Made by a program: the position numbers and the translations under genes
Source: Candidatus Methanoplasma termitum
GTDB lineage: Archaea; Thermoplasmatota; Thermoplasmata; Methanomassiliicoccales; Methanomethylophilaceae
DNA: 64,000 bases
NCBI RefSeq assembly: GCF_000800805.1
Contig: NZ_CP010070.1
Coordinates: forward strand, 744,001-808,000
Direction of reading: 5' to 3'
Notes under the pieces: generated by a model
Database searches by the model: none
Told to the model about the DNA's origin: nothing
Seen by the model: only the letters and a program-made list of their open reading frames with translations
Shown here: in pieces, positions 1 through 7,076 of the stretch
Layout of the letters: each line of letters opens with the position of its first letter
How positions within the stretch are numbered: the first letter of the stretch is position 1

Positions 1-29
1 AACTATGAAAAGCATTCTTTATATTTATA

Positions 30-46
30 TTGGATGTATACTCCAA
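30..46. promoter_or_regulatory. TTGG-N9-CCAA palindrome, copy 1 (putative operator)
   Basis: The 17-mer TTGGATGTATACTCCAA matches, in reverse complement, the motifs at 4641-4657 and 4820-4836 in the cobalamin divergent promoter region. On the minus strand it lies directly upstream of an A/T-rich TATA-like stretch (positions 15-29). It would therefore control a minus-strand gene beyond the left window edge. That is inference; the target gene is not visible. Confidence 0.5.
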
Positions 47-127
47 TATACTGATACTTATTAACTTTCTTCTTTTAAGTCTTTGAAGGGAGTCAATGGT
101 TCGGATGTGTTCCGAATTGCACTTTCT

Positions 128-886
128 TCAAACTTTCTTTATCTTTATCAGATACACATTGATAGAGAAGAAAGCTACGCAGAAGCATAACAACACAAAG
201 AGAGACATCCAGGGAAAATCCCAACCTAAGGATGATGCTCTTGCAGTAACGCTTGAATGCGTAAGAGGCAGCGCATACAGTACAGCCTTGAACACTGACG
301 GAAGTCCGTCGACCGCAAAGAAGGTGCCGCAAAGGAAGGTCATCGGGAGGATCACCAGATTGCTGAACAATGCTATTGCCTGATGCGTGTTCGCCAAAAA
401 GGCTGCGGTAACACCCAAGAATGCAAAGGTAAAACATGACAGAAGGATGGAAATTGCAAAAAGAGGAGTGAAATGCAGATGTTCCGGGGACAATGCGATC
501 CCTATCGCAAATATTATGCCGCTGCTGATCAACCCTCTGATCACTCCGTGCATAGACTTCCCCAGCACTACGGCGGGTATGCTCACCGGACACATCAAGG
601 TCTCATCCAAAGAACGATAGTATAAGCGCTGGACGTTAAGTCTTGTGGAAACAGCGGAGAATGATGCAGATAATGAAGACAGCGCCGCGATACCCGGTAT
701 GATGAACGCAATGTACGGGATGCCGTCGACATCGATGTTCTTCACCATCCCGAGTCCGAAGCCGAATGCCAAAAGATACAGCAAAGGACTCATTATTGTC
801 GAGACAGAGATGTTCAGTAGATTGTGCCTCATGAATCTCAGGTCCCCCCACATAACGTAGTAGATCTCTTTCAAGAACCCTAACAT
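128..886 (-). CDS. ABC-2 type transporter permease
   Basis: 252-residue integral membrane protein with about six hydrophobic segments, the usual size and layout of an ABC-2 (daunorubicin/Nod-type) exporter permease. Its start overlaps the stop of the upstream ATPase gene (TGATG at 884-888), so the two are translationally coupled and form one exporter. It is the last gene of the cbiL-F-H-C transcript. The substrate cannot be read from sequence. A role in corrinoid or metal handling is suggested only by the operon. ABC-2 permeases normally export, so this is not a typical BtuCD cobalamin importer. Confidence 0.85.
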   Translation of the reverse strand: MLGFLKEIYYVMWGDLRFMRHNLLNISVSTIMSPLLYLLAFGFGLGMVKNIDVDGIPYIAFIIPGIAALSSLSASFSAVSTRLNVQRLYYRSLDETLMCPVSIPAVVLGKSMHGVIRGLISSGIIFAIGIALSPEHLHFTPLFAISILLSCFTFAFLGVTAAFLANTHQAIALFSNLVILPMTFLCGTFFAVDGLPSVFKAVLYALPLTHSSVTARASSLGWDFPWMSLFVLLCFCVAFFSINVYLIKIKKV

Positions 887-1743
887 CAGTCCTCACCCAC
901 TTTCTTACCTGTGAGTTCCACGAAACAGTCCTCCAGGCTGGTGTTCCTTATCAGCACGGTATTTCTGTCTCCGAGGGTGGAAACAAAATCATTGGCTTCG
1001 TTCCTGGATCGAAAATACCGATAGTGGGTCTTGTGATCCTGACCATAGTACTCCACGGCGGTGGATCCTATTCTGTTGCAGAGATCTGAGGGTGCACCGT
1101 ATGCTATCAGTTTACCCTTATCTATTATCCCTACCGTATCACACAATACCTCGATCTCTTCTATGTAATGAGAAGTAAGGAATATTGTTGTGCCGTTGTC
1201 ATTCAGTTGCCTGATCAGGTCCCAAAGAAGTCTTCTGGCCTGAATATCCAGCCCGGCTGTGGGTTCATCCATGAAAAGCACTTTCGGTTCGTGTATCAGC
1301 GAACATACGATTGCGGCCCTTTTCTTCCATCCCCCGGACAGAGAATCCACTGTACGCTCCATGTATTCTTCAAGACCGACATGTTTTGCCAGCGTCTCTA
1401 TTTTTGTCTTCCTTTCCTTTGGAGGTATCTTTTGAAGCATCGCATGGTGCATCATGTTCTCTCTGATCGTCAGATCTTTGTCTAAGCTGATATGCTGCTG
1501 AATTACCCCCATCAGCTTCTTCGCTTCCTTTGGATTTTTCAGCACATCGTATCCTCCGACGGATATCTCGCCCTCGGAAAAACTGGTAAGCGTCGAGATC
1601 ATCCTCACTGTTGTTGTCTTTCCGGCGCCGTTCGGTCCGAGGAACCCGAAGATCTCACCTTCGGCCACTGTAAGATCCAGACCATCCACCGCTGTCTCGT
1701 CCCCATATTTTTTTACGAGCCCTTTGACAACTATTATGTCCAC
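886..1743 (-). CDS. ABC transporter ATP-binding protein
   Basis: 285-residue ABC ATPase. Walker A GPNGAGKT is at residues 36-43, the signature LSGG at 135-138, Walker B VLFMDE at 155-160 followed by the D-loop, and a switch histidine follows in LTSH. The extra C-terminal region of about 60 residues is typical of the drug-export (CcmA/DrrA) subfamily. It starts 21 nt after cbiC stops and is coupled to the ABC-2 permease downstream, which together suggest co-transcription with the cobalamin genes. The substrate is unknown. Confidence 0.9.
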   Translation of the reverse strand: MDIIVVKGLVKKYGDETAVDGLDLTVAEGEIFGFLGPNGAGKTTTVRMISTLTSFSEGEISVGGYDVLKNPKEAKKLMGVIQQHISLDKDLTIRENMMHHAMLQKIPPKERKTKIETLAKHVGLEEYMERTVDSLSGGWKKRAAIVCSLIHEPKVLFMDEPTAGLDIQARRLLWDLIRQLNDNGTTIFLTSHYIEEIEVLCDTVGIIDKGKLIAYGAPSDLCNRIGSTAVEYYGQDHKTHYRYFRSRNEANDFVSTLGDRNTVLIRNTSLEDCFVELTGKKVGED

Positions 1744-1764
1744 AAAACACCTGCCTTAGTGTAT

Positions 1765-2388
1765 TCAGTCTTTGTAGTATATCATTGCATTGCATATAGT
1801 GGCGGCGATGTTGCTGCCGCCCTTCCTTCCTTTTGCGACAATGTACGGGATATCGAGTTCCATTATCATCTCTTTCGATTCCACGACGTTCACAAAGCCG
1901 ACAGGTACACCTATGATCAGGTCCGGCCTTATTTTCCCGGCCTTTATCAGATCATACAAAGCTATCAGAGCTGTGGGGGCATTGCCGCATGCGATCACCA
2001 GCGGGCCTTTGATGTTCGCCGCCTTTTCCATTGATACTGTCGCTCTCGTGCAGTTCCTTGATTTAGCTTCAGCGATAACATCCTCATCACTGATGAAACA
2101 CTTTACAGAGCCGCCGTAGCTTTCGACCTTGGCCTTATTGATGCCGGCTGAGGCCATCTTCGTGTCGGTGACTATCGTTGCCCCTTTCCTGATGACCGAT
2201 ACTCCTATCTTCTCTGCACCGTCTGAGAAAACAAGATTGTCAGCATAATCGAAATCCGCCGAAGTGTGGATACACCTTTTTACAATAGAGAACTTTGGTT
2301 CCGGCCATGTCCTTCCGTTAAGCTCGGAAGTTATTATTTCCATACTTCTTTTCTCTATTTCTTCCGGTTTCATTATCTCATAGACCAT
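1765..2388 (-). CDS. cbiC: Cobalt-precorrin-8 methylmutase
   Basis: 207-residue CbiC/CobH family protein, full length. It moves a methyl group from C11 to C12 of cobalt-precorrin-8 to give cobyrinate, the last ring-modifying step of anaerobic B12 synthesis. The conserved catalytic histidine is His41, within the local motif CIHTSAD. The glycine-rich motif near the C terminus (KGGSN) is also present. It lies 12 nt downstream of cbiH in the minus-strand cobalamin operon. The reaction is known for the family; the assignment here is by motif and context. Confidence 0.95.
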   Translation of the reverse strand: MVYEIMKPEEIEKRSMEIITSELNGRTWPEPKFSIVKRCIHTSADFDYADNLVFSDGAEKIGVSVIRKGATIVTDTKMASAGINKAKVESYGGSVKCFISDEDVIAEAKSRNCTRATVSMEKAANIKGPLVIACGNAPTALIALYDLIKAGKIRPDLIIGVPVGFVNVVESKEMIMELDIPYIVAKGRKGGSNIAATICNAMIYYKD

Positions 2389-2400
2389 TTTCTCAACTCC

Positions 2401-3135
2401 TTATATCTTATATCCTCTCGGGGTGATCATCCTGCCATCCGAAACATATGTCTGGCTGTTGCCTATTACGACCGTACAGAACATGTCCACCTGAGCATAA
2501 TCTATCCTGCTCATGGTCGTGATCGTTATCTTTTGATCCTTTCTGCCTATATTCCTTACGATGCCCACGGGAGTATCTCCGGAACGGTACTTAAGCAGGA
2601 CGCTCACTGCATGTTCCAGATAGTCGGTTCTGCTCTTGCTCTTTGGATTGTAAAATGCGATAACCATGTCCCCTATCCCCGCGCAGTCCACTCTCTTCAT
2701 GATGAGATCAAAAGGCGTCATCAGGTCGGAGAGGCTTATAAGTGCCAGATCGTGCATCAGCGGGGCCCCTAACAAAGATGCCGCAGATGAGGCGGCGGTT
2801 ATTCCGGGAACTGTTTCTATATCTATTTCAGCGCCCATCTCGTCTGCGATCTGGTATACGATCCCCGCCATCCCGTATATCCCGGAGTCGCCGCTGCTTA
2901 CCATTGCGACGTTCTTCCCGGACATGGCATCTTCTACTGCCATCCTGCATCTCTCGACCTCTTTCATCATGCCGGTGCTTTTGTAGATCTTGCCGGGAAA
3001 GAATTCTTTCAGGATGTCGATGTATGTAGTGTAGCCGGTCACTATATCCGCTTCCTCAATGGCGCTTGCCGCCCTGAACGTCATATCCTCTTTGCTTCCT
3101 GGACCGAATCCTACAACGGTGAGTTTTCCTTTCAT
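2401..3135 (-). CDS. cbiH: Cobalt-precorrin-3 C17-methyltransferase (ring contraction)
   Basis: 244-residue SAM-dependent uroporphyrinogen-III methyltransferase-fold enzyme. The N-terminal VVGFGPGSKEDMT and the VSSGDSGIYGMAG loop near residue 83 are diagnostic of the CbiH/CobJ branch. It methylates C17 and drives ring contraction in the oxygen-independent pathway. Its start overlaps the cbiF stop by 4 nt (ATGA at 3132-3135), indicating translational coupling. There is no C-terminal extension, so this is the short form. Confidence 0.94.
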   Translation of the reverse strand: MKGKLTVVGFGPGSKEDMTFRAASAIEEADIVTGYTTYIDILKEFFPGKIYKSTGMMKEVERCRMAVEDAMSGKNVAMVSSGDSGIYGMAGIVYQIADEMGAEIDIETVPGITAASSAASLLGAPLMHDLALISLSDLMTPFDLIMKRVDCAGIGDMVIAFYNPKSKSRTDYLEHAVSVLLKYRSGDTPVGIVRNIGRKDQKITITTMSRIDYAQVDMFCTVVIGNSQTYVSDGRMITPRGYKI

Positions 3136-3896
3136 TCTTCTTTCACAGCCCCTTTTCTGTATCCGGTAGTGAAATATTTGTCATATAGTTTGGACAAACT
3201 GTACTCGTCGCCGAGGAATCCACCCACTACCGTGAGTGCGGTCTTCTCGATCTTTGCGTCTTTTACCTTCTGCGCAAGGTCTGTAAGGTCCCCGATGACG
3301 ATCTTTTGGTCCGGCCACGTTGCTTTGTATACGACCGCGGCAGGTGTATTCGGGTCATAACCTCCCTCGATAAGCGTTGAGCAAAGCTCCTCGATGAATC
3401 CGATGCTGAGGAAGATTATCATTGTGGAGTTGTGCCTCGCAAGCTCTATCAGTTTCTCTTTCGGAGGCACCGGCGTACGCCCCTCCATTCTCGTGAGGAT
3501 GATCGTTTGGCTTACATCCGGCAAAGTATATTCCTTCTTGAGAACGGCTGCGGTAGCAAGGAAAGAGCTCACTCCGGGAACGACCTCATACTCGATCCCA
3601 AGCTTATCGAGCCTGTCCATCTGTTCCCTGATAGCCCCATATATCGCAGGGTCCCCTGTATGGACCCGCACTACCCTGAGGCCTTTGTCTGTGGATTCTT
3701 TGATCACATCAATGACCTCGTCCAAATTCATGTATGCGCTGTCATGGATGACGGCGGAAGGTTTCGAACCGCTCAGAACATCCGGATTAACGAGCGATCC
3801 CGCAAATATTATCACGTCCGCTTCGTTTATCAATCTTCTTCCCTTGACAGTTATCAATTCCGGGTCGCCGGGACCGGCGCCAATGAAATACATCAT
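3132..3896 (-). CDS. cbiF: Cobalt-precorrin-4 C11-methyltransferase
   Basis: 254-residue member of the same methyltransferase fold. It starts with the typical FIGAGPGDPELITVKG loop and has the VRVHTGDPAIYGA segment of CbiF/CobM. It adds the methyl group at C11 of the contracted corrin. Both ends overlap neighbours by 4 nt (cbiL upstream at 3893-3896, cbiH downstream), which points to a tightly coupled operon. Length equals the family norm. Confidence 0.95.
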   Translation of the reverse strand: MMYFIGAGPGDPELITVKGRRLINEADVIIFAGSLVNPDVLSGSKPSAVIHDSAYMNLDEVIDVIKESTDKGLRVVRVHTGDPAIYGAIREQMDRLDKLGIEYEVVPGVSSFLATAAVLKKEYTLPDVSQTIILTRMEGRTPVPPKEKLIELARHNSTMIIFLSIGFIEELCSTLIEGGYDPNTPAAVVYKATWPDQKIVIGDLTDLAQKVKDAKIEKTALTVVGGFLGDEYSLSKLYDKYFTTGYRKGAVKEE

Positions 3897-4600
3897 CTTA
3901 CTGTTCCCCCATTCTTCTTTATTATCACTGTAGTGAAGTAACCGTACTTTCTCTCCGGGTCGAACTTCCCTATGTATTGATCTTTCATGCTGACATTGCT
4001 GACCACGACGGCATTCTCGTGGGGTATTCCGAGTTCGTTCATCATTGAAGCCAGCGTCCTCATTGAATTGAATGCCTTCATCACAACGATGTTGTCAAAA
4101 TCCCTCAGTGCTTTGAACACCTTGTCGCCCCCTTTGGCCATCGGTACGATCGCCAGTCCTTCGTTATCGATGACAAGCGGGATGTTCGCTTCCGCCGCAC
4201 CGGTGCAGAATGAGGTCACTCCGGGTATGGTCTCCGTCTCATACCCCATTTCGGATATGTCCATGCTGACATGCATATACGTGCTGAACACGGTAGCATC
4301 CCCCAGGTTGATCATGGAAACATCTCCCTCATCGAGCAAAGAGGCGACCTTCTTTACCGCTTCCTTGTAGTTGCTCTCTCTGACGGAGGGGTCTGGACTC
4401 ATTTCGAAAAGTATGCCTTCAATGCGCTTTCCGGAAAGGTCTATCGCTCCTTTGACAATGTTCAGCGCGGTGCTCTCCTCTCCGCGTTCCCGTACGGGGT
4501 ATGCGATAACATCTGACGACTCAATGCACCTTTTTGCCTTTATCGTGATCAGTTCGGGATCTCCCGGTCCGACGCTTACGCCATAGAGTTTGCCTGCCAT
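3893..4600 (-). CDS. cbiL: Cobalt-precorrin-2 C20-methyltransferase
   Basis: About 235 residues from the ATG at 4600. It is the first dedicated methyltransferase of the pathway, acting on C20 of cobalt-precorrin-2. The N-terminal GVSVGPGDPELIT loop, the GDATVFSTY segment and the ETIPGVTSF motif fit CbiL/CobI. An in-frame TTG at 4630 would extend it by 10 residues. A TATA-like TTATAATA lies at about 4631-4638 on this strand, which puts transcription start near 4608-4612 and favours the ATG at 4600 with a very short leader. It heads the minus-strand cobalamin operon. Confidence 0.93.
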   Translation of the reverse strand: MAGKLYGVSVGPGDPELITIKAKRCIESSDVIAYPVRERGEESTALNIVKGAIDLSGKRIEGILFEMSPDPSVRESNYKEAVKKVASLLDEGDVSMINLGDATVFSTYMHVSMDISEMGYETETIPGVTSFCTGAAEANIPLVIDNEGLAIVPMAKGGDKVFKALRDFDNIVVMKAFNSMRTLASMMNELGIPHENAVVVSNVSMKDQYIGKFDPERKYGYFTTVIIKKNGGTVR

Positions 4601-4627
4601 GCTATTTCCAAGCCATGGATATCCTTT

Positions 4628-4657
4628 CAAGTATTATAACTTGGCATATACATCCAA
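4628..4657. promoter_or_regulatory. cbiL: TATA/operator repeat A of the divergent cobalamin promoters
   Basis: A 30-nt unit consisting of a palindromic TATA-like core (CAAGTATTATAACTTG) followed by TTGGCATATACATCCAA (4641-4657). It is 28/30 identical to the unit at 4807-4836 and in the same orientation. On the minus strand the operator-like part precedes the TATA core of cbiL, as an activator site or a BRE-proximal repressor site would. The palindrome TTGG-N9-CCAA also occurs at 30-46. The regulator is unknown. Confidence 0.6.
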
Positions 4658-4806
4658 TTCAATATGACCATTTTTATGGTGGAATATACATCTACAAAGA
4701 GGATGAAAACGCCCTGATCACAACAATAAACATTACATCGGCAAAAATAATGCCGTTTTTCTACTGTAGTTGTTCATATCTCTCCTTCCGAAAACAAAAA
4801 AATTAC

Positions 4807-4836
4807 CAAGTATTATAAGTTGGCACATACATCCAA
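4807..4836. promoter_or_regulatory. cbiD: TATA/operator repeat B of the divergent cobalamin promoters
   Basis: Direct copy of the 4628-4657 unit. On the plus strand TATTATAA (4811-4818) would be the TATA box of cbiD, and TTGGCACATACATCCAA (4820-4836) lies between TATA and the expected transcription start. That is a classic position for archaeal repression. The sequence identity is directly visible; the regulatory role is inferred. Confidence 0.6.
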
Positions 4837-4859
4837 CATCAAGAATTCAGTGAGTGCAT

Positions 4860-6038
4860 ATGCCTGCGATCTCGTTAGCGGAGAAGGGTAAAAAGAACAA
4901 CGACGTGTACGTGGTCGTCAATAAAAAAAAATTGAGATGCGGCTATACCACCGGTTCGTGTGCCGCCGCAGCCTCTAAGATGGCCGCTATAATACTGTTA
5001 GGCGGAGAAAAAGAAGATTTTGTTGAAATAGTCACGCCCGCAGGGACATGTCTCTCCCTTGAGATCGAACACGTCCATTCTTTTGGCGATCGCGTGGCGT
5101 GTGCTGTCAGGAAGGACGGGGGTGATGATGTCGACGCCACTCACGGCATACTAATATACTCAACGGTCTCGAAAAGAAATGACGGAGAGATCGTGATAGA
5201 CGGCGGGGAAGGTGTCGGAAGAGTAACAAGAAAGGGGCTTGATCAGCCGGTGGGGAACGCTGCGATAAACTCTGTTCCCAGAAGCATGATCAAAGAGGCC
5301 CTGGAGGACGTCTGCGAGAGTCTCAACCACAAAGGCGGATTGACCGCATTGATCACCGTTCCCGAAGGATTCACCGCATCAAAGAAGACGTTCAACCCCC
5401 GGCTTGGCATCATCGACGGCATATCCATACTCGGCACCACCGGGATAGTGGAGCCTATGAGCGAAACGGCGCTGGTGGATACAATTAAGGTCGAGCTGAA
5501 CATCAAAAAAGCCAACGGGGACGAGAATGTTCTGGTAGTTCCTGGCAACTACGGCAAACATTTTTACGAAGAGACCGAAAGTGAAGACGGAGATCGGGCG
5601 GTCAAATGCAGCAATTTCATCGGCGAGACCATAGATCACGCTTCGGCCCTCGGCTTCAAGGGATTACTTCTCATCGGGAACTTGGGCAAGATGGTCAAAC
5701 TTGCGGGGGGAATAATGAACACTCACTCACGATGGGCAGATTGCAGAATGGAAATATTATCTGCAAACTCTCTGTTGGCCGGGGCAGACGCAAAGACCGC
5801 TGCGAAAATAATGTCGTGCGTGTCGACCGATGATGCTTTGGACATACTGAACGACGCGGGCGTCGTGGAAAATACTATGAGAGAGATAATGAAAAAAATA
5901 GATTTTCATCTGAACCACAGAGCCAGAGACGGAATGCAGATAGAATGCGTGGTATTCTCTTCTAAGTACGGAAAGCTGGGGGAGACGCATGGGGCAGAAG
6001 AACTCCTGCAAAAGATAAGGGAGCATGCACACAAATGA
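4860..6038 (+). CDS. cbiD: Cobalt-precorrin-5B C1-methyltransferase
   Basis: About 392 residues. The hallmark CbiD motif RCGYTTGSCAAAA sits near the N terminus. It performs the C1 methylation after CbiG has opened the lactone and acetaldehyde has left, a step specific to the anaerobic pathway. The ATG at 4860 is preferred; an in-frame GTG at 4854 would add two residues. It is transcribed divergently from cbiL and overlaps cbiG by 4 nt (ATGA at 6035-6038). Confidence 0.94.
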   Translation: MPAISLAEKGKKNNDVYVVVNKKKLRCGYTTGSCAAAASKMAAIILLGGEKEDFVEIVTPAGTCLSLEIEHVHSFGDRVACAVRKDGGDDVDATHGILIYSTVSKRNDGEIVIDGGEGVGRVTRKGLDQPVGNAAINSVPRSMIKEALEDVCESLNHKGGLTALITVPEGFTASKKTFNPRLGIIDGISILGTTGIVEPMSETALVDTIKVELNIKKANGDENVLVVPGNYGKHFYEETESEDGDRAVKCSNFIGETIDHASALGFKGLLLIGNLGKMVKLAGGIMNTHSRWADCRMEILSANSLLAGADAKTAAKIMSCVSTDDALDILNDAGVVENTMREIMKKIDFHLNHRARDGMQIECVVFSSKYGKLGETHGAEELLQKIREHAHK

Positions 6039-7075
6039 AAATAAGAATGATCGCTTTTTCCAGAAGAGGCTGTGTTCTAGCACAGAAAATATGTGAAACA
6101 CTGGACGGCCATGACTGCGAAATTTATTCTAAAACCTCATCGGATGCCGAAGGAACGATCAAGGTGGATGGCCCTGCGACGGCCTGGACGGAAGAATCGT
6201 TTAAAGTGTCCGATGCGATAATATTCATCGGTGCGACGGCGATAGCGGTCAGATACATAGCCCCGTTCCTGAAAAGCAAAACTTCGGATCCGGCCGTGAT
6301 ATCTGTGGATGAGATGGGAAAGTTTGTGATACCTCTGCTCTCCGGGCACATCGGCGGAGCGAACGACCTTGCCGAGAAGATCTCCGAAGGAATAGGTGCG
6401 GTCCCCATAATAACTACCGCAACGGATATCCACGGAAGATTTTCGGTCGATTCGTTTGCGGTAAAGAACAATTTGCATATCGGAAGTATGTCCGCGGCAA
6501 AAGACATATCGTCACAGATCGTTGATGATAAAAAAGTGGGGCTGGTTTCCGATGTTCCCATTTTGAACGGTGTGCCGCCGGAACTTGATCTCAACGGGAA
6601 CGAAGACACGGGGATATTCATTTCATATTGTGCATCGAAGGGGCCATTCAAAAGAACTTTGAAACTGACCCCGAGATGCCATGTTCTCGGCATAGGATGC
6701 AGGAGAGGTGTTCCGGCGGACAGGATAGAGGTTCTCGTTGATGAGACACTGAAAAAAGAGAATATCTCGATCAAAAGTGTAAGAGCGGTAGCAAGCATCG
6801 ACCTGAAAAATGATGAGCCGGGACTGAAAGAGTTCACCGATAAGATAAAAGCGGAGTCTCTGTTCTTTTCATCGGACGAGCTCGGGTCGCTTCCTGACAT
6901 AGGATTCACGGCATCAGAAAGGGTGAAGACCGTCACGGGCGTGGACAACGTCTGCGAAAGAGCTGCATATGCGGCATCGAAGAACGGAGCAATGGTAGTA
7001 AAAAAGACCTCCAAAGACGGAGTTACGCTTGCAGTCATACGGGAGCCCGTGTGCTTGGATCTGATGAGGTGGTAA
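6035..7075 (+). CDS. cbiG: Cobalt-precorrin-5A hydrolase
   Basis: 346 residues. CbiG opens the delta-lactone of cobalt-precorrin-5A and releases acetaldehyde. The N-terminal domain (residues about 1-200) contains the family motif GHIGGANDLA. The C-terminal CobE-like domain contains VLGIGCRRG and ends with VVKKTSKDGVTLAVI, also typical. It is coupled by overlap to cbiD and followed one base later by the cbiJ-E-T fusion. Confidence 0.93.
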   Translation: MKIRMIAFSRRGCVLAQKICETLDGHDCEIYSKTSSDAEGTIKVDGPATAWTEESFKVSDAIIFIGATAIAVRYIAPFLKSKTSDPAVISVDEMGKFVIPLLSGHIGGANDLAEKISEGIGAVPIITTATDIHGRFSVDSFAVKNNLHIGSMSAAKDISSQIVDDKKVGLVSDVPILNGVPPELDLNGNEDTGIFISYCASKGPFKRTLKLTPRCHVLGIGCRRGVPADRIEVLVDETLKKENISIKSVRAVASIDLKNDEPGLKEFTDKIKAESLFFSSDELGSLPDIGFTASERVKTVTGVDNVCERAAYAASKNGAMVVKKTSKDGVTLAVIREPVCLDLMRW

Positions 7076-7076
7076 A

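Noticed and set aside
4598-4630. TTG start at 4630 for cbiL
   Set aside because: The TATA-like core on the minus strand lies at about 4631-4638, so the TTG would be upstream of the expected transcription start. The ATG at 4600 is kept.
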